A stretch of 64,000 nucleotides of DNA from Myxococcales bacterium. Lineage in GTDB: Bacteria; Myxococcota_A; Polyangia; Haliangiales; Haliangiaceae. Shown here piece after piece: positions 17,868 through 25,871 of the stretch. The DNA lies in contig JAQBQE010000063.1 in the NCBI GenBank assembly GCA_028287135.1, positions 62,001 through 126,000 of the forward strand, given 5' to 3'. Position 1 is the first letter of the stretch; every line of letters begins with the position of its first letter. The translations under genes and the position numbers were made by a program. The notes under the pieces were generated by a model, which had not been told where the DNA came from, ran no database searches, and saw only the letters and a program-made list of their open reading frames with translations.

Positions 17868-18751
17868 TCGAAGCGGTGATGATCTGGAACGAGCCGAACA
17901 ACAAGTCTCACTGGGACTTCCAGCTCGATCCGACGTGGTCGCAGTTCGCCACCATGGCCTCGCTCGCCGGCCAGGCGATCCGCGCCGAGCATCCGACGCT
18001 GACGCGCGTGCTCGGCGGCATCTCACCGATCGACCCCGGGTTCATCACCAACATGGCGGGCCATGGCGTGCTGGATCACGTCGATGCGGTCGCGGTTCAC
18101 GGCTTCCCGCTCGACTGGAACCACTGGGCACTCGAGGACTGGCCTGCCAAGCTCGCCGAGATCCAGGCGGTCACCGACCTGCCGGTGTGGATCAGCGAGG
18201 TCGGGGTCTCGACGTTCGGTGCGGACTGGGTGCAAGAGCAAGCGCTGAGCCGGACCGCCGAGCTGCTTCGCGGTCGAGCACCCAGGATTCACTGGTACAG
18301 CCTGCTCGATCTTCCAAAGGCGTGGCCGGCGACGACGCGACATCGCGAGGCCGAAGGCAGCTCCTACTACCGGCACTTCTACATGGGCGTGGTCCGCGAG
18401 GACGGCACGGCCAAGCCCGCCGCTCGTACGCTCGCCGAGCTGACCCCGGAGATCGGGGTGTGCCAGTGGTTCCACTACGAGGATCATCGGCTCGACGACG
18501 CGGTCCGCTGGCTCAAGCAGATGAGGGTCAAGTACCTGCGCACCGGCCTGTCGTGGTCGGACTATGCCCGCCCGGGACGCGAGGCCTGGTTCGACCGGCA
18601 GATGGCGGCGCTCGAGGACTTCGACGTCACGTTGACGTTCTGCTTCACACCCGAGGACGCAGGCATCGTGCCGCACTACACGAGCCCGCCCCGGCACCCG
18701 GAGGAGTTCGCCGCCTTCTGTGCCGAGATGACCCGTCGCTACGCACGGTAG
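17864..18751 (+). CDS. glycoside hydrolase-like protein, apparently circularly permuted
   Basis: The 295-residue protein opens with WNEPNN at 8-13, the acid/base motif normally found on strand 4 of clan GH-A barrels, so Glu10 is the candidate acid/base. WISEVGVSTFG at 109-119 gives the nucleophile candidate Glu112 on strand 7. The C-terminal 98 residues (VKYLRTGLSWSDY, WFDRQMAALEDFDVTLTFCF, EEFAAFCAEMTRRYA) look like strands 1-3, which usually precede WNEPNN. The order of barrel segments therefore seems rotated. No signal peptide is seen, so it acts in the cytosol or on a lipid-linked glycan. It is the last gene of the coupled operon and ends 13 bases inside the opposing gene. Confidence 0.6.
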   Translation: MIEAVMIWNEPNNKSHWDFQLDPTWSQFATMASLAGQAIRAEHPTLTRVLGGISPIDPGFITNMAGHGVLDHVDAVAVHGFPLDWNHWALEDWPAKLAEIQAVTDLPVWISEVGVSTFGADWVQEQALSRTAELLRGRAPRIHWYSLLDLPKAWPATTRHREAEGSSYYRHFYMGVVREDGTAKPAARTLAELTPEIGVCQWFHYEDHRLDDAVRWLKQMRVKYLRTGLSWSDYARPGREAWFDRQMAALEDFDVTLTFCFTPEDAGIVPHYTSPPRHPEEFAAFCAEMTRRYAR

Positions 18752-19608
18752 CCGTGATGAGCGAGCAGCTCTCGGACGACCGGAGGCAGCCGCAGACCGG
18801 AGAGCTGTGCACACGCAGCGGGCGACATCCGCGCGAGCGTGTACGCCACCTTCTTCGCGGTCTGCTCGCGCCCGAAGTACGCGACGTAACCAGGGCTGTT
18901 CAGCGAGAAGAACGACAGCGCGTCCGCATCGTTGACGACCCGCAGCGCGCGGTCCCCGCCCGACCGCTCGTGCACGGCGATCAAGCCCGCCGCCGTCGCG
19001 CCGATCTCCGTGGGCACGCCGGCTCGCTCGAGGACGGCCGCCGCGATCCGGGCGCCGGCGAGCGCGTGCGCGTCCTTGAACGCCTGATAGCTCGGCGCAT
19101 GATGCTCGATGCGCCGGTCGGGCTCGCTGCGCAGGCGCTCGATGTCGTGCAGCAGCGTCGCGAGCTGGACGGCTGCGCTCGCACCGGCCTCGAGGCGCAG
19201 GCACCACTGCCACGCGTCGAGCGCGTGGTCGAGGTCCGCGCGAACCAGCGGCTTGTCGAGATCGTGCAGCGCGCGGTGCTCCGCGAGCACGCGATCGAAC
19301 CACCCGGTCTCGCTCTCGGAATTCCGGCGTTGCACGAGCCGCTGGCCCCGGGTCAGCACCTCGCGCGCCATCGCATCCGCACGCTCCGCCGTCACGGTGA
19401 CCTGCACCGCCTGTCCGCGATCGCAGATCGCATCGAGCGCACGATCGAACGCCCAGAAGTCGAGCTCGTCGTCGCGCCACGCTTCGTCGCTGATCGCCTC
19501 GATCGCCGGCGCATCGAGCCAATCGAACACCACGGTCGGGAACAGCACAGCCACCTGCGCGAGATCGACAACACCTTCGGCGTGGAGCTCGAAACGTTGG
19601 AGGTGCAT
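18739..19608 (-). CDS. HD-domain-like hydrolase, function unknown
   Basis: The 289-residue protein has an arrangement typical of HD phosphohydrolases: a His in DHALDAWQW near 125, the pair in LATLLHDIERL near 148-158, a His in KDAHALAGARIA near 177, a His in LIAVHERSGG and an Asp in VVNDADALSFF. These could bind one or two metal ions and hydrolyse a phosphoester, for example a nucleotide. A start ATG preceded by TATCCA at 6 bases supports the chosen 5' end. It lies opposite to, and between, two parts of the glycan cluster, so it may regulate it or be an insertion. Confidence 0.6.
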   Translation of the reverse strand: MHLQRFELHAEGVVDLAQVAVLFPTVVFDWLDAPAIEAISDEAWRDDELDFWAFDRALDAICDRGQAVQVTVTAERADAMAREVLTRGQRLVQRRNSESETGWFDRVLAEHRALHDLDKPLVRADLDHALDAWQWCLRLEAGASAAVQLATLLHDIERLRSEPDRRIEHHAPSYQAFKDAHALAGARIAAAVLERAGVPTEIGATAAGLIAVHERSGGDRALRVVNDADALSFFSLNSPGYVAYFGREQTAKKVAYTLARMSPAACAQLSGLRLPPVVRELLAHHGYRA

Positions 19609-19614
19609 CCCTCG

Positions 19615-19620
19615 TGGATA
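19615..19620 (-). promoter_or_regulatory. -10 hexamer TATCCA, leaderless-type
   Basis: Read on the minus strand, TATCCA is 6 bases before the ATG at 19608 of the HD-like gene. Confidence 0.4.
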
Positions 19621-19661
19621 GCGGACGGCGACACGACGACACCCATCGCGAGGAGACTTTC

Positions 19662-20735
19662 ATGCACATCGTGATCTTCGGATTGACCGTCAGCTCGTCA
19701 TGGGGAAATGGTCACGCCACGTTATGGCGCAGCCTGATCGAAGCCCTCGATCGCGACGGGCACGACATCGTGTTCTTCGAGCAAGACACGCCCTACTACC
19801 GTGCGCACCGTGATCGTCCGGAGCTCGGCGGCCGGGCTCGCCTCGAGCTGTACCCTACGTGGGAGACCGTACGCCGCATGGCGAGCGAGCTCCTGCCGTC
19901 GGCCGACGTTGCCATCGTGACGTCGTACTGTCCCGACGGTCGCGCCGCCTGCGAGCTCGTGCTCGGGTCGCGTGCGGGTCTCAAGGTGTTCTACGATCTC
20001 GACACACCGGTGACGCTCGCTCGGCTCGCCGGCGGCGAGGATGTCTCGTACCTGCCGGAACGCGGGCTTCGCGACTTCGATCTGGTGCTCAGCTTCACAG
20101 GCGGCCAGGCCCTCGAGCTGTTGCAGTCCCGGCTCGGTGCGCGGAGAGTGGCCCCCCTTTATGGCAGCGTCGATCCGGACCATCACCGGCCCACACCGGG
20201 CACCGTGTCGTGGGCCTCGGCGTGCTCGTATCTGGGCACCTGGTCGCTCGACCGCGAGCGTGGTGTCGACACACTGTTCCTCGAGCCGGCCCGGCGCCAC
20301 GCTGCGCCGTTCGTGATTGGTGGCTCGCTGTATCCGCCGACGATCGAGTGGCCCTCGAACATCATGCGGGTCGAGCATGTCCCGCCCGCCGATCACTCGG
20401 CGTTCTATTGCTCGAGCCCGATCACCGTCAACGTCACACGGCGGGCGATGGCATCGCTCGGGTACTGCCCTTCAGGACGGCTGTTCGAAGCAGCCGCGTG
20501 TGGCGTGCCCGTGCTGTCGGACTCGTGGGACGGGCTCGAGGAGTTCTTCACCCCGGGCGAGGACATCCTCCTCGCCACCGACAGCGACAGCGCGCTCGCG
20601 GCGATCACGCTGCCTCGCGCCGAGCTCGCGCAGATCGGGCAGCGCGCACGCCAGCGCGCCCTCGACGAGCACACCGGTACACGGCGCGCCGCACAGCTGC
20701 TCGAGATCCTCGAATCGACGGGAGGTCCGTCATGA
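19662..20735 (+). CDS. CgeB-like glycosyltransferase (GT-B)
   Basis: The 357-residue protein is a single CgeB-like unit, with IVIFGLTVSSSWGNGHAT at the N-terminus, YDLDTPVTLARLAGG near 113, and donor motif RLFEAAACGVPVLSDSWDG near 289-307. It strongly resembles the second half of the two-domain protein at 14968. The start is the ATG at 19662, with AGGAG at 19651-19655 as ribosome binding site; an upstream in-frame start would overlap the opposing gene. It overlaps the nucleotidylyltransferase gene by 4 bases. Confidence 0.8.
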   Translation: MHIVIFGLTVSSSWGNGHATLWRSLIEALDRDGHDIVFFEQDTPYYRAHRDRPELGGRARLELYPTWETVRRMASELLPSADVAIVTSYCPDGRAACELVLGSRAGLKVFYDLDTPVTLARLAGGEDVSYLPERGLRDFDLVLSFTGGQALELLQSRLGARRVAPLYGSVDPDHHRPTPGTVSWASACSYLGTWSLDRERGVDTLFLEPARRHAAPFVIGGSLYPPTIEWPSNIMRVEHVPPADHSAFYCSSPITVNVTRRAMASLGYCPSGRLFEAAACGVPVLSDSWDGLEEFFTPGEDILLATDSDSALAAITLPRAELAQIGQRARQRALDEHTGTRRAAQLLEILESTGGPS

Positions 20736-21508
20736 CGTGGGGCATCATCCCGGCGGCTGGCATCGGAAGCCGGATCCAGCCGCTCGCGTTCTCCAAGGAG
20801 CTATTGCCGGTCGGCAGTCGCCTCGAGCATGGCATCGAGCGACCACGCGCCGTCAGCGAGTACCTCGTCGAGCGGATGCTGCGAGGAGGCGCCACGAAGA
20901 TCTGCTTCGTGATCTCGCCGACCAAGTCCGACATCATCGCGTACTTCGGCGGCGGGTATGACGACGCTCGCATCGCGTATGTCGTCCAGCAGTCACCGGG
21001 CGGCTTGTGCGATGCGATCTTCCAGGCGCTTCCTCTGCTGCACGATGACGAGCCCGTCGTCGTCGGCCTCCCCGACACGATCTGGTTTCCCGAGGATGCG
21101 CTGGCGACGCTACCTGACGATCGGCTGAGCTTTCTGTGCTTTCCGGTCGATCAGCCGCAGCACTTCGATGCGGTGGTCTCCGACGAGCAAGGGCGGATCC
21201 GCGAGATCCAGGTCAAGCAGCCGGCACCGACGAGCAACTGGGTATGGGGTGCGTTCAAGCTGCCCGCACGGACGCTGCACGAGCTCGCGGCGCTGTGGCG
21301 CGAGCCGGGCCGCGGCGATCCGTACATCGGGACCCTGGTCAATGCGTGGCTCGCGCGCGGCGGGCGGGCCTGGGCCTCTCACGCCGGTGCGGCGTACGTC
21401 GACGTGGGAACGTTGCATGGCTGGCGGGATGCCGAACGCTTGCTCGAGGGCCGGGCCACCGAGCGCCCCGGCCCGTACCGCGCGACGATCGCAGCCGCGT
21501 CGCGCTGA
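20732..21508 (+). CDS. sugar-phosphate nucleotidylyltransferase (RmlA/GalU-like)
   Basis: The 258-residue protein begins IIPAAGIGSRIQPLAFSKEL, the nucleotide-binding signature of sugar-1-phosphate nucleotidylyltransferases, with the conserved Arg14 and Lys22. GLPDTIWF near 109-116 supplies the metal-binding Asp. The family activates a sugar phosphate with NTP to give NDP-sugar and pyrophosphate; the sugar and base are not determined. GGAGG at 20721-20725 lies 6 bases before the start, which also overlaps the upstream stop (ATGA). It likely makes a donor for the CgeB-like transferases. Confidence 0.8.
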   Translation: MTWGIIPAAGIGSRIQPLAFSKELLPVGSRLEHGIERPRAVSEYLVERMLRGGATKICFVISPTKSDIIAYFGGGYDDARIAYVVQQSPGGLCDAIFQALPLLHDDEPVVVGLPDTIWFPEDALATLPDDRLSFLCFPVDQPQHFDAVVSDEQGRIREIQVKQPAPTSNWVWGAFKLPARTLHELAALWREPGRGDPYIGTLVNAWLARGGRAWASHAGAAYVDVGTLHGWRDAERLLEGRATERPGPYRATIAAASR

Positions 21509-21517
21509 CGGTCACGG

Positions 21518-23176
21518 TCAGGCCGCGTCGAGCTCGATCACGAACCGCGCACCGGGATGGTTCTGTTCGACCCACACGCGACCGCCCATCGCCTCGACCT
21601 GACTCTTCACGATCGCGAGACCGAGGCCACTGCCACCGACGGCACGGCTCCGGCCCGCATCGATCCGGTAGAACCGCTCGAAGATTCGCTCCTCGTAGCC
21701 CTTCGGGATCCCGGGCCCGCGGTCGGAGATCGAGAAGGTGATATGCGAGCCGGCTCGCTCGGCCCGGACGGTCACCGGCGTGCTCGCGCCGTACTTGACC
21801 GCGTTGTCGATCAGGTTCTGCACGACGTGATCGAGGCCGTCGCGCGTCCCGAGCACGGCGAGCTCGGCCGGAACCTCGACATCGATCTGCGCCGCCGGAT
21901 AGACGCCCTTGGTGGTGCGCGCCGCATCCCGGACGACCTGCGACAGCGTGATCGGGTTTCGGTCCCCGACGATCGACGGCCGGCCACCGAGCGTGTCGAG
22001 CACCAGCAGATCGGAGACCAGCGATGCGATCCGGTTCGCGTTGCGATGGATCGTGGTGAGGAACTCCTTCGAGGTCTCCGCGTCCACGCCACCACCGAGC
22101 AACGTCTCCGCGTAACCAGAGATCGAGGTTACCGGCGTGCGGAGCTCGTGCGCTGCGTTCGAGAGGAACTCGCGACGCACCGCCTCGAGGGCACGCATCC
22201 GGGTGACGTCATAGAGCACGATGATCGCGCCTGGCTCGCCGAGAGGCCGCGCGCTCGCACGGACCTCGCGGCCGAGCAGCTCGAGCTCTGCATCCGCTTG
22301 CTCCCCCGCGAGCGCGCGCTGGATCAGCGGACGCAGCGGCGACGGCAGCTCGCCCTCCCCGACGAGCGGCTTGGCGGCATCGTTGACGAGCGCCACGGTG
22401 CCGGTCCGATCGACGACGACCACACCTTCGACGAGACCGCCGATCACCGTCGACATCAGATCGCGCTGCTCCGTGAGCTCCCCGATCCGCGACTTGACCT
22501 CACCCGCCATGTGCATCATCGCGCGCGCGAGCACGCCGAGCTCACCACCCGCATCCGCCGGCGGCAGAACGTCGTAGTCGCCCTGCGCGAGCTTCTCGGC
22601 GGTCCGCGTCATCGATTGCAGCGGCCGGGTCACGGCGCGGATGAAGATCCACGACAGCAGGAGACAGCCCAGCAGGCCGAACGCCGATCCGACGAGCAGA
22701 CGGTTACGCATCCTCGCGCGGGTCTCGAGCACGTCACCGAGCGGCACCGCGAGGCGGATCACGCGGCTGAAGTCGGCAGGAACCGCGACCAGGTACTGCG
22801 GTGGCTCGTCGAGGCGAAGCTGGCGGATCGCACGCCCGATCTCTCCACGTCGTGCGCGCGCCACCTCCGAGGCATCGCCGATCGGGCGGCCCACCGTCGA
22901 AGGTTCGAGCGAGTCACCCTGGACGAGACCGTCGGCACCGATGATCGTGATTCGCGTCCCGGTGACCGCCGCGAGGCGAGGTGCGAGCCGATCGGGATGG
23001 CCGGCGACGGTCAACCAACCTGCAACCGCACTGCCCTGCTTGGTCAGCCGCGTATCGAGCGACTTGACGAGATCATCCGCGAGCGTGCGCTCGATCGCGA
23101 ACAGGGTGCCCGCGCCGACAACGACGACGAGGATCAGGAACGTGATCAGGAGCCGATTGCGAAGCGAGCTGCGCAC
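21518..23176 (-). CDS. PhoR-like sensor histidine kinase
   Basis: The 552-residue membrane kinase has a first transmembrane helix at about 8-28, a periplasmic sensor of about 130 residues, a second helix at about 160-180, a HAMP linker to about 235, a PAS-like segment (GLVEGVVVVDRTG near 247-259), a HisKA box AAHELRTPVTS with phospho-acceptor His343, and an ATPase domain with NLIDNAVKYG, DRGPGIPKG and GSGLGLAIVKS. It starts with GTG 15 bases after the response regulator gene and forms an operon with it. The arrangement matches PhoR-PhoB-type phosphate sensing, but no pst or phoU genes are nearby, so the signal is unproven. Confidence 0.9.
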   Translation of the reverse strand: MRSSLRNRLLITFLILVVVVGAGTLFAIERTLADDLVKSLDTRLTKQGSAVAGWLTVAGHPDRLAPRLAAVTGTRITIIGADGLVQGDSLEPSTVGRPIGDASEVARARRGEIGRAIRQLRLDEPPQYLVAVPADFSRVIRLAVPLGDVLETRARMRNRLLVGSAFGLLGCLLLSWIFIRAVTRPLQSMTRTAEKLAQGDYDVLPPADAGGELGVLARAMMHMAGEVKSRIGELTEQRDLMSTVIGGLVEGVVVVDRTGTVALVNDAAKPLVGEGELPSPLRPLIQRALAGEQADAELELLGREVRASARPLGEPGAIIVLYDVTRMRALEAVRREFLSNAAHELRTPVTSISGYAETLLGGGVDAETSKEFLTTIHRNANRIASLVSDLLVLDTLGGRPSIVGDRNPITLSQVVRDAARTTKGVYPAAQIDVEVPAELAVLGTRDGLDHVVQNLIDNAVKYGASTPVTVRAERAGSHITFSISDRGPGIPKGYEERIFERFYRIDAGRSRAVGGSGLGLAIVKSQVEAMGGRVWVEQNHPGARFVIELDAA

Positions 23177-23191
23177 GCTCCGACGAGGGTA

Positions 23192-23899
23192 CTACGCAAC
23201 ATCCCGCTTCGCGCGATAGCCAAAGCCGTGGACGGTCTCGATGACGTCGGCGGCCGGGCCCAGGCTGACCCGCAGTCGACGCACGTGGACATCGACGGTG
23301 CGCGTGTTGATGTCGCCACGCATCTCCCAGACCTGCTCGAGCAGCTCCTCGCGCGAGAACACCCGACCCGGATCGGAGACCAGCAGCTGAAGCAGCTTGT
23401 ACTCGAGGGGACGGAGCTGGGTCGGGACGTTGTTGATGCGTACGTCGTGAGTCACGGGATCGAGCTCGATCGGCCCGACCTTGAGGACGCCACTCGGATC
23501 GCCGGCAGCAGGACGTGCCCGGCGCTCGGCGAGCCGGTTTGCGAGCGCGGTCACGCGCAGGACCACCTCGCGGACGACGAACGGCTTCACCACGTAATCG
23601 TCGGCGCCGACCTCGAGTCCGAGGATCCGATCCTCGGCCTCGCCCTTGGCGGTCAGCATCAGCACGCCGACCTCGGACGTCTTCGGATCGGCGCGGATCT
23701 GCTGGCAGACCTCGGAGCCCGAGGTATCGGGGAGCATCAGGTCGAGCACGACCACATCGGGTTGCGTGGACAGGACCAGGGCGAGTCCTTCGCCGCCGGT
23801 CGACGCTGTCAGGACATCGAACCCCGCGCCCTTGAGATTGAACTCGAGCAGCCGCGACACATCCGGCTCGTCCTCGATGATGACTACTCGGCGTTCCAT
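23192..23899 (-). CDS. PhoB/OmpR-family response regulator
   Basis: The 235-residue regulator has a receiver domain with phospho-acceptor Asp53 in VVVLDLMLP, conserved Asp10 and Asp12, and Lys in YVVKPF. It is followed by a winged-helix DNA-binding domain (about 140-232) with RPLEYKLLQLL and TVDVHVRRLR. It is the first gene of the pair with the downstream histidine kinase. On phosphorylation it should bind direct-repeat boxes and control transcription. TATAAC lies 7 bases before its start. Confidence 0.92.
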   Translation of the reverse strand: MERRVVIIEDEPDVSRLLEFNLKGAGFDVLTASTGGEGLALVLSTQPDVVVLDLMLPDTSGSEVCQQIRADPKTSEVGVLMLTAKGEAEDRILGLEVGADDYVVKPFVVREVVLRVTALANRLAERRARPAAGDPSGVLKVGPIELDPVTHDVRINNVPTQLRPLEYKLLQLLVSDPGRVFSREELLEQVWEMRGDINTRTVDVHVRRLRVSLGPAADVIETVHGFGYRAKRDVA

Positions 23900-23906
23900 C
23901 GCCTCG

Positions 23907-23912
23907 GTTATA
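23907..23912 (-). promoter_or_regulatory. -10 hexamer TATAAC, leaderless-type
   Basis: On the minus strand TATAAC is 7 bases before the ATG at 23899 of the response regulator gene. Confidence 0.5.
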
Positions 23913-23960
23913 CCCCGCGTAACATGACCGCGACAGCGTGACCGTCGCGCGATCGCGCGT

Positions 23961-23966
23961 TAGGCT
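23961..23966 (+). promoter_or_regulatory. -10 hexamer TAGGCT, leaderless-type
   Basis: TAGGCT is 7 bases before the GTG at 23974 and decides in favour of that start over the GTG at 23938. Confidence 0.5.
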
Positions 23967-23973
23967 GGCATCC

Positions 23974-24750
23974 GTGCGGAGAGTCATCGCCTGTCTCGTG
24001 GCGCTCGCGGCGATCGGCGCCGGCGCGTGCTCGTCGAAGTCCAGCGGCCGCACCGTCGCGATCGCCGCCGCGTCCGACCTCCAGCGCGCGTTCGAGGAGC
24101 TCGGCAACGAGTTCAAGCAACGGACGGGCATCACGCCCGAGTTCACATTCGGATCGAGCGGCCTGCTCGCCAAGCAGATCGAACAGGGCGCGCCGTTCTT
24201 CCTGTTCGCATCCGCCAACAAGGCGTTCGCCGAGAAGGTGATCCAGGCGGGCCGTTGTGATGGCGCGACCGCGCGGCTGTATGCGCAGGGGCGGGTCGTG
24301 GTGTGGACCGCACCGGGCAAGCGGGCGCCGGTGTCGCTCGCCGACCTCGCGAGCCCCGAGTTCAAGCGGATCGCGATCGCGAACCCCGATCACGCCCCCT
24401 ATGGAGTCGCCGGCAAGCAGGCGCTCGAAAAGGCCGGCGTGTGGCCGCAGATCGCCGACCGGATCATCCTCGCCGAGAACATCCAGGCAACGATGCTGAT
24501 CGCGAAGAACGGCGATGTCGACGCCGCGGTGGTCGCGCTCTCGCTGGCCGTGGTCGCCGATGGCGGTGCGTCGCTCAAGATCGATCCCGCCCTCCATGAG
24601 CCGCTCGACCAGGAGCTCGTCGTGTGCGGCAAGGGGGAGCAAGCCGATGCGGCGCGTCAGTTCGCGGACTTCATCGGCTCGCGCGAAGGTCGCGAGGTGA
24701 TGTCGCGCTACGGGTTCCAGCTGCCGACCGAGAAGCCGCGCACGCCATGA
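23974..24750 (+). CDS. ModA-like oxyanion-binding lipoprotein
   Basis: The 258-residue protein starts MRRVIACLVALAAIGAGAC, a clear lipoprotein signal with Cys19. The mature part has the periplasmic binding-protein motifs of molybdate-type receptors: AIAAASDLQRAFEEL, FGSSGLLAKQIEQGAPF, ANPDHAPYGVAGKQAL. It should bind an oxyanion such as molybdate or tungstate at the outer face of the inner membrane. The GTG at 23974 is preferred over 23938 because of the signal peptide and the -10 hexamer. No ModB/ModC genes are adjacent, which is odd. It overlaps the next gene by 4 bases. Confidence 0.85.
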   Translation: MRRVIACLVALAAIGAGACSSKSSGRTVAIAAASDLQRAFEELGNEFKQRTGITPEFTFGSSGLLAKQIEQGAPFFLFASANKAFAEKVIQAGRCDGATARLYAQGRVVVWTAPGKRAPVSLADLASPEFKRIAIANPDHAPYGVAGKQALEKAGVWPQIADRIILAENIQATMLIAKNGDVDAAVVALSLAVVADGGASLKIDPALHEPLDQELVVCGKGEQADAARQFADFIGSREGREVMSRYGFQLPTEKPRTP

Positions 24751-25871
24751 GACCGGAGACGCTCGCGGCGCAGGCACTTCACGCGATCGACGAGGCGACC
24801 GGCGCGGTCGTGCCGCCGATCCATCTCGCGACGACGTACGCGCGCGATGCCAGCTACGAGCTGCGTGGTCCCGGCTACACGCGCGACGAGAATCCCACGC
24901 CAGGCCACGTCGAGCGGGTGATCGCGGCACTCGAGGGAGGCCCAGGAGCCCTCGTGTTCTCGTCGGGGATGGCGGCTGCGACCGCGGCGATCCGCGCACT
25001 GTGCAAGCCCGGCGATCACGTGATCGGTCCGCGGATCGGCTACTTCACGCTGCGCGGCTGGCTCGAGCGGTTCTGTGCCCGCTGGGGCGTCTTGCTCGAT
25101 CTGGTCGACACCTCGGATCTCGCCGCGCTCGCGACCGCGCTGCGGCCCGGAGTCACGCGCCTCGTGTGGATCGAGAGCCCGGCGAACCCGACGTGGCAGA
25201 TCACGGACCTCACCGCGGCGTGTGCGCTCGCCCATGCCGCGGGCGCGCGGGTCGCCGTCGATTCGACCGCCGCCACCCCCGTGCACACCCGCCCGCTCGA
25301 GCATGGCGCCGACCTCGTCATGCACTCCGCGACCAAGTTCCTCGGTGGACACTCGGACGTCCTCGCGGGTGCGCTCGTCACGGCGCGGCTCGACGAGGAC
25401 TGGGCCCAGATCGCGCTGCTTCGTCACGACGAAGGGGCCTGCCTCGGACCGTTCGAGGCGTACCTCCTGCTGCGTGGGATGCGGACCCTGTTCGCGCGCG
25501 TCGAGCGCTCGAGCCGCACCGCGTTCTGGCTCGCCGAGCGCCTGCTCGAGCTGCCGCGCGTCACGGTGCGCTACCCCGGGCTCGCCAGTCATCCGCAGCA
25601 CGCGATCGCAGCGCGGCAGATGCAGCGCGGCTACGGCAGCATGCTGTCGATCCAGATCGAGGGCGGAGCACCCGCCGCACTCGAGGTCGTTCGTCGCCTG
25701 AAGCTCTGGGTCCCCGCGACGTCGCTCGGTGGTGTCGAGAGCCTGATCGAGCATCGGTTCACGGTCGAGGGACCGACCACGCCCACCCCGCCGGATCTCC
25801 TGCGGCTGTCCGTCGGGCTCGAGCACGAGGACGACCTGTTCGACGATCTCGCGCAGGCGATCGCGCCGTGA
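24747..25871 (+). CDS. Cys/Met-metabolism PLP enzyme (cystathionine gamma-synthase/lyase family)
   Basis: The 374-residue protein has the family PLP site SATKFLGGHSDVLAG near 194-208, with Lys197 forming the Schiff base. It also has SSGMAAATAAI near 72-82, PANPTWQITD near 145-154 and a C-terminal LRLSVGLEHEDDL. The family includes cystathionine gamma-synthase, gamma-lyase, beta-lyase and methionine gamma-lyase, which cannot be told apart here. The start is the ATG overlapping the ModA-like stop. It precedes an ATP-grasp gene with a 4-base overlap. Confidence 0.88.
   Translation: MRPETLAAQALHAIDEATGAVVPPIHLATTYARDASYELRGPGYTRDENPTPGHVERVIAALEGGPGALVFSSGMAAATAAIRALCKPGDHVIGPRIGYFTLRGWLERFCARWGVLLDLVDTSDLAALATALRPGVTRLVWIESPANPTWQITDLTAACALAHAAGARVAVDSTAATPVHTRPLEHGADLVMHSATKFLGGHSDVLAGALVTARLDEDWAQIALLRHDEGACLGPFEAYLLLRGMRTLFARVERSSRTAFWLAERLLELPRVTVRYPGLASHPQHAIAARQMQRGYGSMLSIQIEGGAPAALEVVRRLKLWVPATSLGGVESLIEHRFTVEGPTTPTPPDLLRLSVGLEHEDDLFDDLAQAIAP

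Noticed and set aside
21518..23899. Calling the two-component pair a phosphate regulator (phoBR) by name
   Set aside because: The domain layout fits, but no phosphate-transport genes are nearby and the sensor domain is not diagnostic, so no gene symbols were assigned.
23938..23973. Upstream GTG start for the ModA-like gene
   Set aside because: It would add 12 residues before the signal peptide and has no promoter or ribosome site, whereas the GTG at 23974 has TAGGCT at 7 bases and gives a clean lipoprotein signal.
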